64,000 bases of DNA, taken from Neoechinorhynchus agilis. Its lineage: Eukaryota > Acanthocephala. Positions 22,697-33,839 of this stretch are shown here, in pieces. The stretch covers positions 9,858,001 through 9,922,000 of the forward strand of contig CM121342.1 in assembly GCA_051530055.1 (NCBI GenBank), given 5' to 3'. The first letter of the stretch is position 1, and the number at the start of each line of letters is the position of its first letter. The position numbers and the translations under genes are program-made. The notes beneath the pieces were generated by a model, which ran no database searches, had not been told where the DNA came from, and saw nothing but the letters and a program-made list of their open reading frames with translations.

Positions 22697-24282
22697 TTTG
22701 TTCAATGAATTCTTTAATGTCTACTAGAGAAGATGTCGGTGTGAACAACGTGTGTTCTTCCGCGGTCTATACGTCATTCTAATGACTAAAATCACAAACT
22801 TACAGAAGAATAGAAAACACGTAAACAACCTTGATCAAAAGGCATTCAAAAGATTGCCAAAACCAATCGCCAGTTTAAAATAAAATCATTTCTTCTAAGC
22901 GCCGTAAAACAATAGAATGGGAGAGGAGCCAAGATCTTGCGGACGGTGGTGATTGCACGTTTTGTGCTTTATTGTAAGAAAAGTTAGTTTAAAAAAACAG
23001 TTAATGGAATTGATAAAATGACTGATTAAAATTAGTCGATTATTATGTATTCGTCTTTAACGCGATCCGTCCTCTTGGGTCCACTCGAACGCAATCGTCA
23101 ATAAAATAAATGTTTAAGATTTAACTGTTCGTATTTGTTGATTGTTTTATTGCGCGCAGAAAATTTTTTTCTTGGAAAACAATGCTTGAGAAGGATGCTG
23201 AGGCCTTGAAAATTCGCAAGATCGATTTCAATAAAACTCGAGTGTGTAACGATTCGCCATCGAGAATACACATCCACTCGAAGGTGGTTTCGGCGAGGCA
23301 ATCGGCAGTTTAAAATTTACAATTATTTTAATTTTTACAGGCGCCATAAAACAACCAATAGAATAAATCCGTTAGTCTTAAGCGAAAGACGACGGTCAAT
23401 CATTGAACGTCTTAATGGGATTGCTGCCTCTACATTGTTCTCAATCGGTTGCGGAAGGAAATCTCAAATCTCCGAAAATCAGTTATGATCATAGGTTTAG
23501 TATTTTCCTCAATCCTTTTTAAAATCTTGCTTCGTCGATTTTTCTTTTTATTTCTAAGCAGCTTTTACGAACATTTTTTTCGTAAATAAATCTAGCCGTT
23601 ATATTTCACCATAAACACGATTTTCCTTGAGAATAGAATCCTTTTTTAAGAATGTGGATACCATGAGCTCGACGTTTAAAGCAATCTCAGAATTTTATTG
23701 AAAAGCGATCACAAATTCATGTCCAAGGCTAAGAAAGGAATTCAGAAGAAGAAAATCAGGTTTCTGTCGAAAGAGCAGTAAAAATGATTTTGCCAATTAT
23801 ACTTTTTCTACTTGATTTGTTACGTTTGGAATACTTGTCAATACATTGTTTGGTTTCTAAAGTTTTTGCCTTCAGTCCAAGAAAATTAGAAAGCTATGCC
23901 ACCATAAAGCAAACATTTATTTTTTAAATTCTTTTAACTAATTTTGTGCTCTTTAAAAGTTTTGCTGGTTTTGTTATTAAGAATTGATTAAACTACTTTT
24001 TCGTTCTATTCAGCAGCGACCAAAGTACGATCACAATGATGCTGATAAATTGATCAATCTGCAAACTGTAGAAAATTAGCGACGTTTTTTAAAGTGAAAA
24101 GTTCAATTTAGAACGATCGAATATTGGGCTAAATTATATTTTCAATAAAAGAAATAACAATGGCCCTAATTTTTGCCTGCCTCTGTTTTCATTATTTTGC
24201 TTTATATAATTTCCTATTTTATCATTTAGAACAATATCTCTTGTTTCATTTTTAAAAACTAAAAAATCATCTTTAATATTAG
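22697..24282. other. Intergenic region with a short duplicated segment
   Basis: No supportable gene. A ~65-bp segment near 22861-22925 (AATCGCCAGTTTAAAAT ... GCGCCGTAAAACAAT) recurs with changes near 23305-23370 (AATCGGCAGTTTAAAAT ... GCGCCATAAAACAAC). The rest is AT-rich spacer. Confidence 0.4.
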
Positions 24283-24833
24283 ATGAAAATGGTTGAATTC
24301 TTAAAAATATTAAATGTCGTTAAGCTTTTACTCTGAAGGGAACATCATAAGCATTCTGCGATTAACTCAGATTTTAGTCTAATATTTCTAAAATTTAGAA
24401 TGAACTTAACATTATTTACACGGACATAAACGTGATCAATGAAGCATATCTACCAGGACGACCAATGGAACTAATCGAGCTTATAAACTCATTGGGTACA
24501 CAGACATTTTTTGTTATTTTTATTAACTGAATTTAGATATCGATATGCTAATCGTTCATAAATCCGAAAGCCATTCGGAGTTCGCTTTCGGAACATTCGC
24601 ATACCTTTCAAAAACAACTGCTTTAAAACTCATTTGTCGACCCGAATTTCAGAATAGGCACGAAGGGTAAATATACTTATTTAGATAATTAATTTTTTGA
24701 TATAAAAATATTTAGAGTATTAATTATGTCAAAGTACATCTTTCACAATTGTTCCGGAAAAGATATTTCAATTAAAGGTGAAAACCCCAACTTCTTCAAT
24801 CATTCTGGGCATATTTTTCTTTTGATCTACTGA
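24283..24833 (+). CDS. Four-exon 126-aa protein of unknown family
   Basis: Exons 24283-24318, 24399-24495, 24537-24666 and 24716-24833 join through GT-AG introns with matching phases (0, 1, 2) and end at TGA. The protein reads MKMVEFLKILNV, YTDINVINEAYLPGRPMEL, IDMLIVHKSESHSEFAFGT, TALKLICRPEFQNRHEG and so on. No signal peptide or membrane span is evident. Phase agreement over three introns and codon-like sequence make it very likely to be real. I do not recognise the family. It ends 47 bp from the convergent secreted-protein gene. Confidence 0.62.
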
Positions 24834-24879
24834 TTAAAATCCTGTGAACGCAAACCCATTTTAAATTTGTCATTGTCCT

Positions 24880-25836
24880 TTAAAGAGTTATTCGCTGGTG
24901 TTTCTTAACACCATTTGCTTGCTTAGTGTAATCCACTGCACCTCCCACTGGTTCTATCGTTGAATTGATAGAAAAATGCAAGGTTTGATCAGTTGTATCT
25001 GGAGTCGAATGTATTTCATTCTGAGCGACACCATTTTCCACCGGCTCTTCAATCGCTATCGTCGAGTAAATGTCATTCTTATCTGCTTCTAATGTCACGG
25101 ATTCATTTTCAGAGTTAGTTGTTACATTATCGCGATTGTTTGCTTCATCTTCAAAAGGTTTCTGGGATGTATGTTCAACATCATCGTTATTATTGTTATT
25201 GTTCGTTTCATTGCCCACTATAACCATCTTCTCCTCGTCTTTCTTGGTTAATTTTTCTGTAGTCTTATCTTTGTTTTTTTCATCTTCCATCATTTCGGCT
25301 TCCTTCGGGTTTTCTATTTTTGCCTGTACCTTATCGTTCTTTTTATCCTCTGGATCTTCAACCTTTTTCTTTTCCTCTTTAGAGCCCTCTTTTAAACTTG
25401 GTTTTTGGTCTACGTCTTTCTTATGATTCTCTTCATCATTCAAGTTTGAATTTTTGTCTACTGTAGATCCACCGGCCTCGCCGCTCTCCTTTTCTGTTTC
25501 TTTATTTTCCTCACTTTTAAACGACGATTTCTGGACCTTTTTGCGATTCTCACTTTCATCACTATCATTTGACTTCTTTTTCTGATTAGAACCACTTTTA
25601 ACTTTCTTTTCAGAAATTTCCTTATCCGATTCGTCGTGGTTTCGGGAGCTATCCTCGGTTTCCTTTTTCGAAAGTACAAGACCCGTTTTGCCGCTTTTAC
25701 GCCTGCGGAGTAATGTTTGAAAAATCGGAGAATCCTCATAAGATTCCATTATTTGCTCGCTACTTTCATTGGATCCACTTCTGTCTGAACATAAGACAAG
25801 CGCAACTACTAGCAGAGTCAAAGAAGCAAGTCGCAT
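24880..25836 (-). CDS. Secreted Lys/Glu-rich low-complexity protein
   Basis: Intronless 318-aa frame from ATG 25836. A clear signal peptide (MRLASLTLLVVALVLCSDRS) is followed by an acidic region, a multibasic site LLRRRKSGK, then about 180 residues dominated by Lys, Glu, Asp, Asn and Ser (for example SNDSDESENRKK), a run of six Asn, several N-glycosylation sequons, and a tail with EPVENGVAQNEIHST. No Cys occurs in the mature part and no folded domain is recognisable, so a disordered secreted or matrix-type protein is likely. A TATA box lies about 40-55 bp upstream. Lack of introns is unusual among its neighbours. Function unknown. Confidence 0.7.
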   Translation of the reverse strand: MRLASLTLLVVALVLCSDRSGSNESSEQIMESYEDSPIFQTLLRRRKSGKTGLVLSKKETEDSSRNHDESDKEISEKKVKSGSNQKKKSNDSDESENRKKVQKSSFKSEENKETEKESGEAGGSTVDKNSNLNDEENHKKDVDQKPSLKEGSKEEKKKVEDPEDKKNDKVQAKIENPKEAEMMEDEKNKDKTTEKLTKKDEEKMVIVGNETNNNNNNDDVEHTSQKPFEDEANNRDNVTTNSENESVTLEADKNDIYSTIAIEEPVENGVAQNEIHSTPDTTDQTLHFSINSTIEPVGGAVDYTKQANGVKKHQRITL

Positions 25837-25876
25837 TTTGTGTTAGCCGAGCACGTCCTCCGATGATTTCTACTTG

Positions 25877-25890
25877 GTTTTATATATACT
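25877..25890 (-). promoter_or_regulatory. TATA box for the secreted-protein gene
   Basis: On the minus strand AGTATATATAAAAC lies about 41-54 bp upstream of the ATG at 25836, a fitting distance for a very short 5' UTR. Confidence 0.5.
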
Positions 25891-25930
25891 TGCAAAGTGT
25901 TTATGTGTCTCGTTCTATAAAACGTGAGGA

Positions 25931-26402
25931 GTGTCATGTGCAGGGCACAATGAAAGGCCGGGCATTTGTAAGAAAGGTCAGCTACCTTCTTTAGGAATAG
26001 ACATTATCACGAAGCTGGTTCATGTGTCTATTGTCAATCAATTCGGACATACAATCGCTTTTCAAGTCCTGAAAAGCGTACCACCCTTCAAAACGAGCCG
26101 TGACCTATGCGATGAAAAAATCTTTTGTTGTCTAGCCAAAATGTATAGGTATTTATATTTTTCCTACTAAGTTCCCATCCTTTATGAAAATTAAAATCTT
26201 TAGATTCGACGCTTCGGTAACCTTAGCCATTGGGCCATCACCGAATCCCACGTGCAACCGCCATAAATCGTACATACAAACACTCACAAATCATGATCAA
26301 TCGATCGATGAACAAACTTGTGACGATTGTGTTCGTTTGTATGTGGTCAACGCAGAAAGGTCAGTTGCACGGAGTGCTGAACTTAAATTTAACAACTTTT
26401 AA
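25931..26402 (+). CDS. Two-exon Cys-containing ORF, start unresolved
   Basis: Open segment up to 26148 joins through GTATTT...TTTAG to 26204-26402 in phase, ending TAA, with AATAAA at about 26441. The translation includes ITKLVHVSIVNQFGHTIAFQ, CDEKIFCCLAKMYR and TLAIGPSPNPTCNRHKSY, then QTCDDCVRLYVVNAER. No ATG opens the frame, so an upstream exon is missing or the gene is broken. Family not recognised; it may be related to the next gene, as both splice after an Arg followed by Phe, but this is weak. Confidence 0.35.
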
Positions 26403-26467
26403 GACACGTTTATGCTCGATTACGGTTGTCAAACTCTTTTAATAAATTACATTTCCTCCAATTGAAA

Positions 26468-29400
26468 ATGAGTGGAATCAAATCGAGCATTGAGAAGATC
26501 ATTGGGTCTAAGGAAACCGAAGTCAACTGCACAGTAGCCACCGCTAATTGTATTTACTTTAAAAAATTGCATAGGTTTGTTCATTGCTCCAAAAATATTT
26601 ACTAATAATCTATAGGTTTGCGCAATGTGAAAAGAACAGTAATGATATTTGTATCGATCACGGGTATCCCCGGTATTATCTTAATCGTATTAACAATCAA
26701 GCTGCTAGAAGATTACTGGATCTTGTAAAGTAAATTTTTACTCTTTTGAAAGCTAGCCTGTTCCTCTAAACGCTAATTTTTAAAATGTCGGTATGTGAAG
26801 AACCGGGTTATACGTTTTCGAGTGTTATTTAGGTCACTGATGATGAATCCCTTACGAGGTACGAAACGTCTTCATAAAAGCATTTACCGGGTTAAGATCT
26901 AAATAACACTTCTAATTTTTAAAATATCTAGTCTTTTTTCTACTAGATGATGTAAAAATTTCACCATTTTTTCAAAAATTCAGACTTATTCATCGAAAGT
27001 GTGCAACAAATCATGAAATACCGTAATGTATCACACAAACCCAACTAACATAAAGGAAAAAATCACATATTTTGTTGACTACATTTTCGCGAATAATTGT
27101 CTCCCCAACTACAAGGTGAAAAATAAGAATCCACCAAACTGATTGTTTTTAATCTTGTGAAACACTACTTGACTTTCCAGCTACATGATTGATCAAGTTT
27201 TAATTTTGAATGAACGCAGATGAACACACAAATTTGCAAGGGTGCATTTAAGATTTTGAAGCGCGGAAATCGCAGTTTTCAACGAAGCTGATGAATGTAG
27301 TGTTTCTCAAGGTTTAATTTGGATGATGTTGTGATTTCGGGGATACCTCAGAGGAAGATGTTATGTCTAGGTCCGCAGTTGGATGATATATTATTATAGT
27401 GTTTGTTGCTGCGGACGTTTCCGTGTGTTAGTTTATTAGCGCAATGAGGTGTAAATATTTTTTAAATGTTCAACTATGGCTATTTTAAGCCAAAGGATCA
27501 TTCGCACCACCGCTCTGGGTGTAAATATTAAATGCTCAACAGCCGGACGAGACCTTGCGTCAATCTAGTTGAGTGGGACGGGTGACGTGGGAGAGATTAT
27601 TGTCGAGGTTACGTAGTAGCGTGTAAAAAGCACACACCCCTACCATCCTTCAACGACTACGTTAAGCATCCCTCGCCTCGTAAATTATCACCTTTTCATC
27701 CTTGCCTCCACTCATCTCTCATCTGCCTAAAACCACTAATCCGCACCCTACCAAATCTGGAAATTTTCGCTTCGCCCCTCAGAAGCGAAAAATACTTTGG
27801 ACGCGCACACTACCTCACCTCTTACCACCACCTCTTCAACTCTCAATATCCTGCTTCCTCCCGAGTTCATCCCGCATGCTCAGTTCCCACCGTTATGGTC
27901 CCTACACTCAAATCACCCCTTACTACAGTGTCCACCATCGAATCCATTACCCCCGAACTACCCCATCGGTCAACTCCCATCCCTTCTCTCCCTACGCAGC
28001 TTCAACCCTCTCCGTCAGTGTCCACCCCTCATGTCCCTTCTAAACTTCCCTTACGCTTCTCCTCCCGCCTTGATAAAATTTTCTCAAACATCAGGCAATA
28101 CTCGTGCACTACCAAACTCCCCCGATCGCCTCGTCTGACCATTGTTCAATCCTTCTCTCCCCCTCATCACCTCAAAAACGTTCCCTTTCCGACCCCTACG
28201 TTTTCTGGGATAAACGTGATCACCATTCCCAATCTTTTGCTGTATGCGTCAATTCTCTTATCACGCAAAACCGCTCTACCATCTTTAGCACCGACCCCTC
28301 GATTGCAATGGGCTCTTTGTTAAATCTAATAGAATCTGCGATGAAGGCCTCCTATCCTCGCAAAACAATACGAATCTCGAACCGCGACTCTCCATGGTTC
28401 TCGCCTTTTCTAAAAACCCTCAAATGCAGGTCACCAAAGCTTTCCGGTCAGGTAATCCCGCTTACACCTCCCTCCACTTCACACTGACAAAACTCATCCG
28501 TATAGGCCGCAAAGTATTCCTCTCATCTCGTCTCCCGTTCGCTCCCAATCGAAACTGGTGGCGTGAAATAAAAAATGTCACTGGTCTTGGTAGATCCACC
28601 TCCTTCGCATCTCTCCCCAAATCTGATCTCCTCTCAATTCTTAGCTCCATGAATAAAAACCTCCGTCCTCCCCAAAGCTCCAATCCATTGTTCCAACCTC
28701 CCTTCTCACTTTCTGACCCGCCCATTCATACATGCCTTCCTTAGTTTCCCCTCTCGAAATCCTAGAGATCCTTAAACGCCTGCCCCGTCACCATTCGTTT
28801 CATCATCCCGGAACTTATCGATCCTCTAACACACATAACGAACCTTAGCTTTCTACTGGGCTCTTTCCCATCGTGCCTTAAGAAAGCCCGCGTCGTCCCC
28901 CTACCCAAAAACGATAAACCGATTTCCCACACATCCTTTCGCCCCATCTCTATCCTCTCACCTTTCTCTAAAATCTTAGAAAAATGTTTTAAAACCCGCC
29001 TACTTTCCTTCTTCCTCAAAAACATCTCCCCTTCCCAATTCGCTTTCCGTCCCAATTACTCTTGTTCTGATGCCCTCCTCTGCATCTACGATACGCTTGT
29101 GCGCAGCTTAGATTCCAGTCCAACATCAACCGTCCGTCTCGTACAACTGGATATTTCCAGGGCGTTCGAGTCGGTAGATCACTCCCTTATCCTCCAATCA
29201 TGTGCTTCCTTTGGCCTCCCAACCTGGCAACTCGCTTGGATTTCCTCTTTCCTCTCCAACCAACTTTTTCCTCTTCTCTGCCCATATTTAAAGGGGGTCC
29301 CCAAGGCGCCGTACTTTCCCCACTCCTCTTTGACATTTTTCTAAATGACCTCCATCCCCTCACTTCCCCTACCAAATATTTTCTCTATGCAGATGACCTC

Positions 29401-30462
29401 ACAGTCATTACCATCGCTTCCACCCTAAACCTCTCCCTAAATTTATCCAGATCTTTTGAGCTTGTCCCCCACATTTCCAAACGCAACCTTATCCCCGCGC
29501 CTCTCCCTCTCCCCATCCAACGCTCCTCTTCTCTCCGAATACTGGGCCCGATTTTACAAGAAAACCTAAAATGGGATGCCCACATTTCAGTTACACTCTC
29601 TAAAACAAACCCTGGTCTTTACCTCCTCTGACTCCTCCGGCGTCTTGGCGTTTCCCTAAACACCTTGCCCACTTTTACATCCTTACATACGCTTTCCCCA
29701 CTTTCCTCGCCCTTTCCGTCAATACTCTCCATTCCCTCGAAACCTTCCACAAGAGAGCAGCGAGAATATGCGGGACTTCACTCCCTTCCCATCGACGCCC
29801 ACCTCCACTCCATTTTCTCCAAAAACGCCCTCCGTCTTCTTCAACCCCCTCCACAATTTTCTTCCCTCATCTCTAAATACTCTTCCCTCGTAAACACCCG
29901 TAACCCCAACCTTTTTCATCCGACCCTCGCTCGTGCCACCCTCAACCAAAAATCTTTCTTCCCCCAAGCCCAATCTTTCCTTAATAACCGGAGAACAAGG
30001 AAAGACTCCCAATCGGTCATCTCCTGTACAAAGCCTCCGATCACACATTAAAACTCCTTCAAAGACAAGTCTCACCTCCCTTGCCTCAGCATCCGACATC
30101 CAGACACCTTCAGCAAAGATAGATGCTAGTAAGTGTGTGGATCGTGCTTTTCTTAAATTAATAAAACGTGTTTTATACGATGTAAAAAGTCGAAAATATT
30201 TTAGTACTTTCTTGGCGAGGATTACAGGTTGGATGAAGATTTCGTGGAGGCTGTTAATCCTTGGTGTGAATATTCCGGTAGCGAGCAAGTACTTGTCAAT
30301 GGTCGACCGTGGAACCGTCGGGACGTACACGCCGAAATGAACGCAATTCTTTGTCGTGCCCCGAATAATGTGAATGCGCCCAACATCCTAGAACCGAGTG
30401 AACGGTGCCACCGTATTCCCGTCGACAATAACATAAAATTCGCCTCGGTTAAACAGGGATAG
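26468..30462 (+). CDS. Three-exon 151-aa Cys-containing protein, unknown family
   Basis: Exons 26468-26574, 26616-26729 and 30228-30462 join in phase (2, 2) to a stop. Start MSGIKSSIEKIIGSKETE; then CTVATANCIYFKKLHRFAQC, DICIDHGYPRYYLNRINNQA, and in the last exon PWCEYSGSEQVLVNGRPW and DVHAEMNAILCRAPNNVN. Seven Cys and no signal peptide. The second intron is 3.5 kb, about 70 times the local norm, because it has taken up a small hammerhead-like element (26.8 kb) and a dead LINE (27.6-30.1 kb). Phase agreement across the long intron supports the model, but it needs transcript evidence. Function unknown. Confidence 0.55.
26787..26911 (+). repeat. Small element 2, hammerhead-like core, 14-bp flanking direct repeats
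   Basis: 125 bp between direct repeats CTAATTTTTAAAAT (26773-26786 and 26912-26925). Arms AGTGTTATTTAG (26821-26832) and CTAAATAACACT (26899-26910) enclose CTGATGA (26837-26843), an imperfect hairpin, and GAAACGTC, followed by ATAAAAG. The 5' end GTCGGTATGTGAAGAACCGG matches that of the element at 9.3 kb in all but a few bases. Confidence 0.7.
27650..30125 (+). mobile_element. Dead non-LTR retrotransposon (LINE, CR1/Jockey-like RT)
   Basis: Pyrimidine-rich, GC-richer block inside an intron. In order: the tail of an AP-type endonuclease (SSDHCSILL, near 28130), an inter-domain region with NRNWWREIKNVTGLG, and reverse transcriptase blocks (LKKARVVPLPKN, FRPISILSPFSKILEKCF, QFAFRPNYSCSDALL, LVQLDISRAFESVDHS, GGPQGAVLSPLLF, and the catalytic YFLYADDLTV near 29385). 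The reading frame shifts several times and stops occur, so it is not functional. The 5' end and full endonuclease are not seen. Clade assignment is from RT wording only. Confidence 0.85.
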
Positions 30463-30505
30463 CAGAGACCGCCCCGAGAAACACAAAAAAGACAAAATAC
30501 AGGGC

Positions 30506-30706
30506 TTGGTGCGAAATCATTATTTTATTCTCTTTGGCGTCGAGACGCTCGGATCACTTGGTACCGCGGCGCAGGATCTGGTCAATCAATTGTCCAAGAG
30601 ACTGACGACGAGGAGCATTCCTCCTGCAAAACATAACTTTGGCTCTGCAACGGGAGGGAACACTACATCCGTCCTTTCGACCGTTACACCAGGAGCAGCT
30701 GAGTGA
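30506..30706 (+). mobile_element. Fragment of the C-terminal part of another LINE ORF
   Basis: The frame reads LFGVETLGSLGTAAQDLVNQ then LSKRLTTRS. It resembles the C-terminal GVETYGALGSSALSLLQDLS module of LINE pieces at 52.4-53.3 kb, so it is a copy of the same family. It lies just after the last exon of the 26.5-30.5 kb gene. The rest of 30463-30969 holds an AATAAA near 30738 and nothing else recognised. Confidence 0.55.
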
Positions 30707-30969
30707 TCATAACTGGTGGCGTGGGTGTTTACTGCTCATAATAAATGGAAACAAAATTCTGTCAAATATTTTTTGTTTCAAACTACAGTCCACGTTTTAA
30801 ATAATTTTAGTTGCTTTGAATTCGGACGAATCGACTACATTTATCGTGTAGCAAATATCGCTATCCAGTGCACAAGCGGAAACGTTTCTTTAAAAACATC
30901 TTAGCTGTACCGATTTTAATCTCAACCTAATGCCTTTGTATTCTTTAGATCAATTCTCGAACACTCACA

Positions 30970-32698
30970 CTATTCTTCATTTGCTATTTCTTGAGGTTCC
31001 GATACCTGCTCTTCTGTTGGCTTCCTCCAGATTCTACTAAACGTTGCTCTTGCACTTTGTCGTAGCCCCTTCATGTCAGAAAGCTCTGCCATCGTATGGT
31101 ATTTTGTCTCAGGTAAAAATATTATCAGTATGGCAAGAAAAAGTGCAAATCCTCCAATCGAGAGCATAGTAACGAGTCGTTGAGAAGTAAGTTGCTCATT
31201 CAAGAAAGGACTTAATGCTGTTATGACTCGACTGAAAAAGATAGAAACTCCCATTCCGAATTGTCTGTATCTCGTTGGAAATAGTTCTGGTACGAATATC
31301 CAAACAAAATCAGCATTAGCCGCAGCCGAGAACTTTGCAATGTGATTGAAGACGTTCAATGCTGCATTATCGCTTGTAGGAAGGACAGCAAATATTATAG
31401 ATATGAGTACAAGTAGAAGATGACTGAAAAGACTTAGAGTTTTTCGTCCGAAGAATCTCGTTGCGACGCCACATAAGACAAATTGTGGAGCTTCAATAAT
31501 AGCTGTGATAAAGAAATGGAGGTAAATGTTGGATGAGAATGCGGACGCTGATAGGGTAAATCCGAAATAACCAAAAGAAGCCAATGACATTATGAGACAT
31601 CCGCAAAACAACGTGTATGGAAACAAAATTGACGAAAACATTGCTCTTAGGTTTTTCTTTAGCCGATTTAGTAACGTGACACGGGTTTGTGCCGATGGAT
31701 CATCAACGATCAGTCCGATATTGTCGTCAAGTGTACAAAATATTTGGTCCTGTGATTTCGTAGAGTTAGTTTTGTATGCTTCGGCCAATATTTTATTTAC
31801 ATCGGCTTGTCGTTTATGAACAGCTAGCCAAAATAAACTTTCTCTCATAATCCAATAATAGAGTACGGTGATTGCGACTGGAACATAAACTGTCAAATAA
31901 AGATTCCGCCATCCTCTAACAAAATAAGCGACTAAATCCAAGATCATCATTCCTATACCCCAAATGAAATTAGCCATTGTACACGGGATGCCCCGGTATT
32001 CGGCTGCAAAGATTTCAACGCTGAGAATATAAGAAGAGAGACCACACATCTCCCAGCATATTCCAGATAAAAATCGAAATGCTATAAATAAATATCAAGA
32101 TGATTCCGATCAATAAGAAAGATATAATGATTTTAGCTGATCGGATGCATCCTATTTAGATGGTATTTGAGAGCGCACAACCGATTCCGCATATGATATT
32201 GAGCCAATATCCGAGAAGAGCGATTGGTTTCTTACCAAAGTTGTCGCCAAACGTTGACAAAACGGCTGCCCCGATCGCTGCTCCAATGAAGAAGGCTGAC
32301 TGTGGAATATCCTTCAAGTATTCCCGATCGCAGTATAGATCAAAGGTAAACACCAGTGATCTGTCCTTGGGAAGTGGGTGCATGTAGCCGTTAGGACAGG
32401 GTATTGTTTTGTTTGATAGCGAAGTATAATTCTCAAAGACTTTACATTTTTCGAATTTTCCATCTACACCAACTGGAATCGCGTCGCTCATTGAAACATT
32501 ATCCGGGATCCAACATGTATAATCAGCATTATTCGTGAAATAATCAATGAGCGAAGTCATCGAGGTTACTATACTGTAGGATGAATTGATCAAGAACATC
32601 CAAGTCTGCCATAAACTTGTTCTAGTGAAATATAAATTAACTGTCGACATCTTCCGCAAGATACCTTCAATCTCCACATTTGGAATCGAGTTTGACAT
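30970..32698 (-). CDS. SLC22-family organic ion transporter (MFS)
   Basis: Plasma-membrane organic cation, anion or zwitterion transporter. Exon 1 is 32698 down to 32182 and exon 2 is 32081 down to 30970, joined in frame through a 100-nt intron for about 542 aa, the normal SLC22 length. Visible features: N-terminal span, the large extracellular loop with Cys (YTCWIPDN, EKCKVFENYT, IPCPNGYM, DLYCDREYL) and N-glycan sites, the MFS motif FGDNFGKKPIALLGYW, FRFLSGICWEMCGLSSYIL, VPELFPTRYRQFGMGVS in the TM11-12 region, and FLPETKYHTMAEL before the cytosolic tail. An upstream non-ATG extension was rejected in favour of ATG 32698. Substrate cannot be told from sequence. Confidence 0.9.
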
Positions 32699-33839
32699 TT
32701 TCGCTGGAGCCTCTTTTCTCGGGCACACTTTTTACTCTTTTTTTCTAGAGATGAATCATGAAACACTTTAACAACTCAGAACGATGAGATTTAAACGTTC
32801 TTTTTAAAACAATGGCAGTAAATAATAGAAACTAAAAAGGTTGCAATCATGTATTGACTTTACGCAGCAAGAATAGGCGGTAAGGTGATTCATAAAAAGA
32901 ACACTTTGGATTTTCATTAATAATAGATCGTAGCAAAACTCGTTTCATTAGTTATCTGCGCATAAATAAAGCAGCGCTTTTAAAATTTTAGATTCATAAA
33001 AAGCTATCTTCTCAAAGATCTCGCGTTCTTGGGAAATTCACCAGTCGAGTTCGCAATTTCAAAAAAGGTAGAAACTCAACAATGCTGGAAAATAATTTTG
33101 AATGATAAAGTAGTGAAATTCCCGTTGTTATAGAAGTTCAAGGATTGAATCGTGTAAGTATTTAGCTTCAAAATATTGTTGTAGATGAGATTACGTAAAC
33201 TCTCGAGCTTGAAGATAACAATCGCTCTGTTAATATGTTTGTTAAAATTAATCACTTGGAAAATAAGGATCGCTAAAAAATTGCGTTCAATCCGTTAGCT
33301 AACAATCAAACGCGATCGTTACTGTAATATTATCAGATGAAGAACCGCATACTGTCTTCTAGAATTCGAAGAGATCTCAACTATGTAAACTCGAAGCTTT
33401 AGGAACATTTAAATAGAATTTTGAGGCAATTTTTAAACTTAAAAAATATTATTAAGAATAATGAACTAACCATAAAACGAAAAAAGTGCACCATACGAGT
33501 TTCATAAATATATTCAATAACAAACATTTAATAGGTAGAAAACAACAAAATTCTTTGCCTCTTAATTCGACAAATTCGATTTGGAAAAGCTAAATTTTAA
33601 TACGCATTCGAAATTAAGGAAACACGTTACAAAAGCTTTAACGATATATTTTTATTAGAATAAATGTCTCGCAACTCTAAGGAAGGAACGGGTGTAAGGC
33701 AGAAAATGCTACAGTTTTATAAGCAATAATCTTCTGCTGGATAATTATATAAACAAATGGTACTTTAGAGTGATGGTGATCAACTCTATGGAGGGGTTTT
33801 CAGTGGTAAAAATAAAGATTTACTGTTTACGTTTTGCAT
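32699..33839. other. AT-rich intergenic region, no gene seen
   Basis: Upstream flank of the SLC22 gene. No ORF, RNA gene or repeat that I can support. Confidence 0.45.

Noticed and set aside
25070-25426. 118-codon hydrophobic plus-strand ORF
   Set aside because: It is the antisense shadow of the Lys/Glu-rich secreted protein; Ser/Phe/Leu runs mirror Lys/Glu codons.
29719-30330. 203-codon minus-strand ORF
   Set aside because: Antisense of the pyrimidine-rich LINE, which has few stops on the reverse strand.
25931-30462. The two Cys-containing genes as tandem paralogues
   Set aside because: They share only an R|F splice context; no convincing alignment of the Cys positions.
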